Below are positions 49,415 through 54,152 of a DNA stretch of 54,152 bases, one piece after another. The notes below the pieces were generated by a model. It was not told the origin of the DNA. It saw only the letters and a program-made list of their open reading frames with translations, and searched no databases. A program made the translations under genes and the position numbers. Origin of the DNA: JALUZX01 sp964561605 (lineage in GTDB: Bacteria > Planctomycetota > UBA1135 > JALUZX01); the NCBI GenBank assembly GCA_964561605.1, contig CAZLQD010000019.1:1-54152 (forward strand), given 5' to 3'. The number at the start of each line of letters is the position of its first letter. Positions within the stretch are counted from its first letter, which is position 1.

Positions 49415-52400
49415 ATGGGGAAGAAGAGAAACCGGGCAGGATTCACCATCACAGAGGTCATGATCGCCCTGGCCGTCTTCACGGCCGTGGCGGTCGTCCT
49501 GGTCTCTCATCTGGGTCTCTTCTATGGAGAGACCAGGAATACCAGGGACAAGGTCTTCGCCTACGAAAAGGCGGGGGCCATCCTCACCGAGCTTCAAGCC
49601 TACGTGGACCGCGGGGAGGTCGAGGCCGCCATCGACCTGGACGCCCTGGACGACGGCACTTCCTACAACCCGACCCTGACCATCACCACCCAGGGAGGAT
49701 CCCTCGTGGCGCCGGACCATCCCCTTTCCGGAAACTACCGGAGAGGAGGGGAGTGGGTCTGGTCCAGGCGGATCACCGTCCGCCCCTTCCAGGGCCTCAA
49801 CAACCGGAACGTCCGCTACGTGACGGTCCGGATCTTCAAGCGCAAGTCCGACGGGACACAGGTGGAACAGGCGGCCATCTCCTCGGTGATCAATTCCGCC
49901 GCCTCCTCCTATCCTTCCTCCCAGGTCTACGACGTCTACTTCCTGGCGATGGAGAACGTTCCCGGCTGGTGGGTCTACATGGACGCCATCAAGCCCTTCA
50001 TGGAGGCCACCGTGAGCGACCTGGAGGCCAGGAACCCCGGCCTCAGGTTCCGGACCCACTGGGTCACCAAGCTGGCCTACGGCCGGAATCCAAGGTATAC
50101 TCCATACGTAAACAAGGCCGAGGACTCCCGCCACTCCGTCCCCTTCGCCTACTTCTACCCCGGCACGATGCCCAGCGGGTCGGCCTCCACCTACTACTAC
50201 GTCCCAGACAACTTCAAGGCCCGGATCAACGAGGACGGGACCCTGAAGAACACCACGTCCAACCCGCCGGACAACCCCAACCGGACCGGGACCTACTATG
50301 AATACACCCTGGCGGACAACTTCAACAACGCCATGCGCTACTACGACGAGCTGGAGCTCTTCAACAAGCGCGTCGCCTCGGGGGACGAAGACCCCCTGAC
50401 CCCCACCTGGAGGATCCTCCTGAACCAGATGGCCTCCAACCCGGAGAAGTTCCACAACGCCATCCTGGTGAACCTCCACGGTGAGTTGCTTCCCATGCCG
50501 CCCTTGCGGAACTACTCCGACCCCGCCAAGGACATATCCAACTATCCTTACGTCCGTGCCGTCACCCACCCGGAGAAACTTCGCTTCAAGAGAGACCCGT
50601 CCAATCCCTCGGCGAGCGACGATGTGAAGCTCCGGGTCCACACCTTCCTCTCCGATCCTTCACGTTCCACGAAATGGATCGACTGGGTGACCCTGGACAT
50701 CCTCTGCGAGAAACTGGATTCCGAGGGGAACCCCGTGCTCGTGGATTACGACACCCCGGGGACCATCCTGGTCCAGGGGGTCACGAACCCCAACGTGGGT
50801 TCCCTGATGTATTCCACGATCAACCACTACACGGCCTCGAATCCCTCCAATCCCTACGGTGTGGGCTTCACGCGAATCCGCCTCCACGGCAGCCCGGTGA
50901 AGCACACCCAGCCTTCTTCGGGGAAACCGGGCCTTCCCACCAGTTGCCGTCTGTACGGCCTGGAGTACGTGCCCTGTCCCATGGGCACGGGAGGGACATT
51001 CAGGAACCTGAATTCCACCCTGAATCGTCCCAAGAACACCGCCCGTTGGATCATCACCCTTCCCCACGACCACTTCCCGAAGGACGCCTCAGGAAATCCC
51101 CAGGACCTGGTCTTCAAGGTAATCACCAGGATCGGCGACGCCGTGAGCGCCTCCTTCGACTGGAACGAGGCCCAGATGGAAAACAAGTCCGTCACCTACG
51201 CCTGGTGGGCCACTTCGCCCGAGGTGGTCCCCTGGACCGAACGCTACCAGTTCATCGGGGACCCCCGGTTCTGTCCCTACGCGGACCTCATGCACGGAGG
51301 CTCCTCCTTCCCAGACGGATACAATCCCTACTTCGACGACTTCCAGAACTCCTCCTACAACGCAAGAAGCCTCTGGCTGGCCTCCTCGTCGGGGCAGTTC
51401 AACACGAGCACGTCCAACCACTGGCCGCGCTTGAAGTCGCGCTGGAAGGGCAGGCTCGAACTGGACGTCCCCCGCTTCACCCAGCTCCTCCGCACGGCCC
51501 TGGCCAGGTCGGAAGCCCTCTGGACCACCCTGACGGGTTTCTCCTATTACTACATGGGGATCGGAAACGAGATCGGCTACGACAGCGCCAACGGCTATCC
51601 CAATTCCATTCCCGTCGACGGTAGGCCCTGGGGAACCGCCTCGGACATCTACGTGGACAACATCTCTTCCGGGGGAGCCTCGGCCTACAGGAACGGCAAG
51701 ATCCTCAGGAATTCCGCCACATCTTCGAGCGACCGCTGGTTCGGCCTCTACTGGATCGGCGAGCTCTACCCCGACTGGGTCTGGGACAACACGACCGCCT
51801 GGAACCCCGGCGGCGCCCAGTGGAAGGCCTCGGGGAACCTGCCCACCCTCTCCTGGTCCCTGTCCTCGAAATACACCTTCTTCCGTGACCGAAGGCAGGA
51901 CATCACCTGGGGACTCCCCCAGGGCACCACCTTCGACCCGACCTACAGGAGGACCCAGACGGAAGGGTGCACCTCGGTATTCCTCTGCGGGACTTCCTCC
52001 TCCCACACCTTCCACCACCAGTTCGCCGGAGGCCAGACGGGCACCCTCGTCGGAGCGGGGGCGGAACTGGCGAACAACTACAACTTCCCCCTCCCCCAGA
52101 CCGCCAAGATCAGCCGGCCCTTCGACATAGACGTGAACTACAGCGGCGGTTTGCCCGACGAATGGTACCAGACGAACGCCTTCCCCCACTTCGCCGCGTC
52201 CATCCTGAACACCTACTACAACCACCAGAACGGCCACGAAGGCTCCGCCCTGGTCCGCCTGACGGCGCCCCTTTCCGTCTCCTCACCCCAGAAGGGCGCC
52301 TTCATCGTTGTGAGCGGCCTGGACAGGACCGTGGAGTCCGGGTCGGCCTTCATCGCAAAGTACGCCGTAGTGAGCCTGGTCCACAGCTTCTTCGAATCAG

Positions 52401-52849
52401 GGAACCCTTCGACCGGGCCCAGGATCATTCAGCTTCCCCGGGTCCAGATCAAGAGCCCGACGGAGATCACCGAACTCTCCAATCCCCTCACCATCCCCAT
52501 CCATTACGGCATCGAGTGGAAGCGGTGGGACGGAAGGCCCTATACATCCAGCACCCCGCCCGCCTTCGCAGAGAACGAGAACGACCTGGTCTACGTCCTC
52601 TCCTACTCCAAGGACGGGGGCACCACCTGGCTCCACGTCCAGAACGACACGCCGGCCCGGGAGGGGATCCTTCCCACCGACCCGGCCGTGGTTCTGCCGG
52701 ACACCATCTCCGGTGACGAAACCTACAACTGGTCCGTCCCGGCGGCATCCTTCCCGGAAGGCTCCTATCTCTTGAGGGTGGAGTGTTTCCGGTCCAACGA
52801 GTCTCTACATTACTCCAGCCACACGGTCAAGTTCTACATCGACAGGTGA
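49415..52849 (+). CDS. Giant prepilin-like protein (1144 residues)
   Basis: The N-terminus has a type IV prepilin cleavage/methylation site, G9 then FTITEVMIALAVF, with Glu at +5 of the mature protein, followed by a hydrophobic helix. Unlike usual pilins and pseudopilins (100-400 residues), about 1100 residues follow. They are rich in aromatic, Asn, Gly, Ser and Pro, with beta-strand character and few lysines, resembling extracellular binding domains. No enzyme motif or clear internal repeat was recognised. The C-terminal part (VYVLSYSKDGGTTWLHVQND; PEGSYLLRVECFRSN) looks like an Ig/fibronectin-type module. The gene sits between a PilX-like gene and a second pseudopilin, so it may be the tip or a surface adhesin of a pilus. 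Confidence 0.88.
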   Translation: MGKKRNRAGFTITEVMIALAVFTAVAVVLVSHLGLFYGETRNTRDKVFAYEKAGAILTELQAYVDRGEVEAAIDLDALDDGTSYNPTLTITTQGGSLVAPDHPLSGNYRRGGEWVWSRRITVRPFQGLNNRNVRYVTVRIFKRKSDGTQVEQAAISSVINSAASSYPSSQVYDVYFLAMENVPGWWVYMDAIKPFMEATVSDLEARNPGLRFRTHWVTKLAYGRNPRYTPYVNKAEDSRHSVPFAYFYPGTMPSGSASTYYYVPDNFKARINEDGTLKNTTSNPPDNPNRTGTYYEYTLADNFNNAMRYYDELELFNKRVASGDEDPLTPTWRILLNQMASNPEKFHNAILVNLHGELLPMPPLRNYSDPAKDISNYPYVRAVTHPEKLRFKRDPSNPSASDDVKLRVHTFLSDPSRSTKWIDWVTLDILCEKLDSEGNPVLVDYDTPGTILVQGVTNPNVGSLMYSTINHYTASNPSNPYGVGFTRIRLHGSPVKHTQPSSGKPGLPTSCRLYGLEYVPCPMGTGGTFRNLNSTLNRPKNTARWIITLPHDHFPKDASGNPQDLVFKVITRIGDAVSASFDWNEAQMENKSVTYAWWATSPEVVPWTERYQFIGDPRFCPYADLMHGGSSFPDGYNPYFDDFQNSSYNARSLWLASSSGQFNTSTSNHWPRLKSRWKGRLELDVPRFTQLLRTALARSEALWTTLTGFSYYYMGIGNEIGYDSANGYPNSIPVDGRPWGTASDIYVDNISSGGASAYRNGKILRNSATSSSDRWFGLYWIGELYPDWVWDNTTAWNPGGAQWKASGNLPTLSWSLSSKYTFFRDRRQDITWGLPQGTTFDPTYRRTQTEGCTSVFLCGTSSSHTFHHQFAGGQTGTLVGAGAELANNYNFPLPQTAKISRPFDIDVNYSGGLPDEWYQTNAFPHFAASILNTYYNHQNGHEGSALVRLTAPLSVSSPQKGAFIVVSGLDRTVESGSAFIAKYAVVSLVHSFFESGNPSTGPRIIQLPRVQIKSPTEITELSNPLTIPIHYGIEWKRWDGRPYTSSTPPAFAENENDLVYVLSYSKDGGTTWLHVQNDTPAREGILPTDPAVVLPDTISGDETYNWSVPAASFPEGSYLLRVECFRSNESLHYSSHTVKFYIDR

Positions 52850-52863
52850 GGGGGAGAAACGCC

Positions 52864-53940
52864 ATGGCGGGAATGAAAACGGCAACGAAAGAGATGCGCC
52901 TTCGCGCGCGGCGGGGCATGACCTTCGTGGAGGTCCTCATCGCCGCATCCATCCTGATCGTGATCGTCGGCGTGATCGCCCGAACCACCATCCTTGCCAA
53001 GGACGCCTCCCAGATGGCCGTCTCCCAGGGGAAGATCACCATCCTCGCCCAGAAGGAACTTCTGAGCATCCGGGACGCCCTCCGGGCCTCGGTGCACCTC
53101 TTCCAGAGGGACACCCAGGGCAATACGTATTGGAGCAAGGTGGACCTGGGAAGCGCGGCGGCCCTGAATTCCAGCACCCTCCCCAAGATCGCCGCTTTCG
53201 GGGTCTTCGGAAAGGACACGCCTTCGAACCGAAAGACGGGTAACCTCCTCTTCTTCGCCAAGGCCGTGGTTCCCTTCCCGACACCGGAGGAAATCGTCCA
53301 GTGGCACGACTACTGCGACGCCACGGGCCAGCCGGGAAAAAAGAACTCCCTGGACGATGTGCGGCTGGACATCTACAGGTTCACCGCCTACTTCCTGAGA
53401 AAGGTACCTACCGACTTCAAGCCCGGGTCTCCCAGAGGTCTCGACCTGGCCGCCTGGGTGAGCGTTCCCTTCGCCGACTGGAAGAGGTTCCAGGACTTGG
53501 ATCCCTCCATCCAGGCCGATGTCCTGGAAGCCCTTTCGACCCCCCAGGTGGGAAAGAAAATCGACTACCTCTGGACACCCGGCGAGGATTTCGATTCGGC
53601 CTTCGCCGAGATCCAATCCGGCCCGACCCTCCAGGCCATAACCCCTTCCAGCCACCCCGGCTGGAAGATCCCCTCCGATCCGGCCTACACCAGGACCGTC
53701 ACTTTCGAGAGGAAGAGGATCTCCGTTGCGACGAACTGGGCACAGAAAAACTACGGCCTGGCCAAGTTCGCCATCCTCCAATCGACGGGTGACGGCTATC
53801 CCCACGGTTTCGAAGTCCAGATCATCGGCCCCGCCTCGGCCAGGCAGGTTCTCGTCCACCTCACCTTGATCGGCCAAGGCGGAAGGGGGCACTCTCCCTG
53901 GGTGGACATCCAGGACGTGGTGACCTGCCACGACCTGTAA
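52864..53940 (+). CDS. Prepilin-like protein (358 residues)
   Basis: The N-terminus reads RRGMTFVEVLIAASILIVIV: cleavage after G18 leaves Met at +1 and Glu23 at +5, the class III/type IV prepilin pattern. A hydrophobic helix and about 310 residues of soluble domain follow. Its GGGGGAG ribosome site is strong. It lies 14 bases after the giant prepilin gene. Length suggests a minor pseudopilin of GspJ/K or PilW type, but no match was made. Confidence 0.86.
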   Translation: MAGMKTATKEMRLRARRGMTFVEVLIAASILIVIVGVIARTTILAKDASQMAVSQGKITILAQKELLSIRDALRASVHLFQRDTQGNTYWSKVDLGSAAALNSSTLPKIAAFGVFGKDTPSNRKTGNLLFFAKAVVPFPTPEEIVQWHDYCDATGQPGKKNSLDDVRLDIYRFTAYFLRKVPTDFKPGSPRGLDLAAWVSVPFADWKRFQDLDPSIQADVLEALSTPQVGKKIDYLWTPGEDFDSAFAEIQSGPTLQAITPSSHPGWKIPSDPAYTRTVTFERKRISVATNWAQKNYGLAKFAILQSTGDGYPHGFEVQIIGPASARQVLVHLTLIGQGGRGHSPWVDIQDVVTCHDL

Positions 53941-53975
53941 CAAGAAGTCCCCCTTCTTCCCCGCCCGGCCGGTCC

Positions 53976-54152
53976 ATCCTGGAAAAGATCCTGGAGGGCC
54001 TGGACAGGAAAAAGGCCCGCCCCTTCCCCCTCCCGTCCAGACAGGCCTTCCTCTACATCCTGAAACACCTCTTCCCCTCCCTCCCCCTTACACCCGGGGA
54101 AATCCGGGAAGGCCGCCTATCCCCAGAGAAAGCAGGGAAGTACCTCCCCTCT
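53976..54152 (+). CDS. Probable start of another coding region (right-edge fragment)
   Basis: After the last pilin-like gene one frame (starting about 53976: ILEKILEGLDRKKARPFPLP, then SRQAFLYILKHLFPSLPLTP) stays open to the window edge and has codon usage and composition like the real genes here. No ATG, GTG or TTG start is visible in that frame, so the initiator could be a rare codon or a frameshift could lie nearby. The type of protein is unknown. Confidence 0.35.
   Translation, partial: MLEKILEGLDRKKARPFPLPSRQAFLYILKHLFPSLPLTPGEIREGRLSPEKAGKYLPS

Noticed and set aside
49385..50641. Minus-strand open frame under the giant prepilin gene
   Set aside because: Antisense to a protein with a clear prepilin site; Val/Gly/His-rich shadow composition.
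1..54152. CRISPR array, insertion sequences or prophage
   Set aside because: No regularly spaced direct repeats, transposase, integrase or phage structural genes were seen.

Overview
The window is GC-rich bacterial chromosome (about two thirds G+C by eye) with dense genes, many 1-4 base gene overlaps, and frequent GTG/TTG starts. Several traits suggest an uncultured Planctomycetota-type lineage: repeated HEAT/TPR envelope proteins, a toroid-plus-discoidin secreted protein, multihaem c-type cytochromes, very large prepilin-like proteins, and an outer membrane DUF3187 protein beside ordinary Gram-negative housekeeping genes. This assignment is an inference from gene content; recA, alaS, fabF and thiC would settle it by phylogeny.

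Layout. 1-2.1 kb (minus): truncated Pro-rich exported protein, inositol-phosphatase family enzyme coupled to a small unknown. 2.2-5.5 kb (mostly plus): secreted toroid/discoidin protein, a small Cys protein, a DUF3187 outer-membrane lipoprotein. 5.7-9.9 kb (minus): two large unknowns, TPR-DUF2325-like and SEC-C. 10 kb: CvpA. 10.7-15.4 kb (minus): NifU-like scaffold, nadA, thiC and an 11-haem cytochrome, preceded by a degenerate histidine-kinase-like protein and tRNA-Leu. 15.4-19.1 kb (minus): two translationally coupled membrane TPR proteins, one LapB-like with an extra helical-repeat half. 19.3-25.3 kb (minus): ddl, ROK kinase, fabF, acpP, fabH, plsX and rpmF, a cell-wall and fatty-acid/phospholipid block with two good sigma70-like promoters. 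25.4-30.8 kb (minus): alaS-recA (overlapping), thpR, pfkB. 30.9-35 kb (minus): an overlapping operon of ABC-2 transporter, lipoprotein and LPG-synthase-type flippase. 35-38 kb: larC diverging from a helical-repeat exported protein. 38-41.3 kb (minus): SAM hydrolase, phosphohexomutase, threonine aldolase.

41.5-48 kb (plus) is a tightly overlapping iron-type ABC importer: binding lipoprotein, double permease, and an ATPase whose reading frame continues without a stop into a transmembrane pentahaem cytochrome, then a HEAT lipoprotein and a hexapeptide acyltransferase. 48.2-53.9 kb (plus) is a pilin-like cluster: a PilX-like protein, a 1144-residue prepilin-like protein and a 358-residue pseudopilin.

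The most interesting parts are the ATPase/cytochrome reading frame (either a real fusion or a frameshift at a G6C7 tract over an original GTGA overlap), the giant pseudopilin cluster, the ABC-2/lipoprotein/flippase operon with a 30-bp perfect palindrome over its translation start, the degenerate kinase, and the LapB-like pair. No CRISPR array, insertion sequence, prophage or rRNA was seen, and no gene-free stretch exceeds 300 bases.
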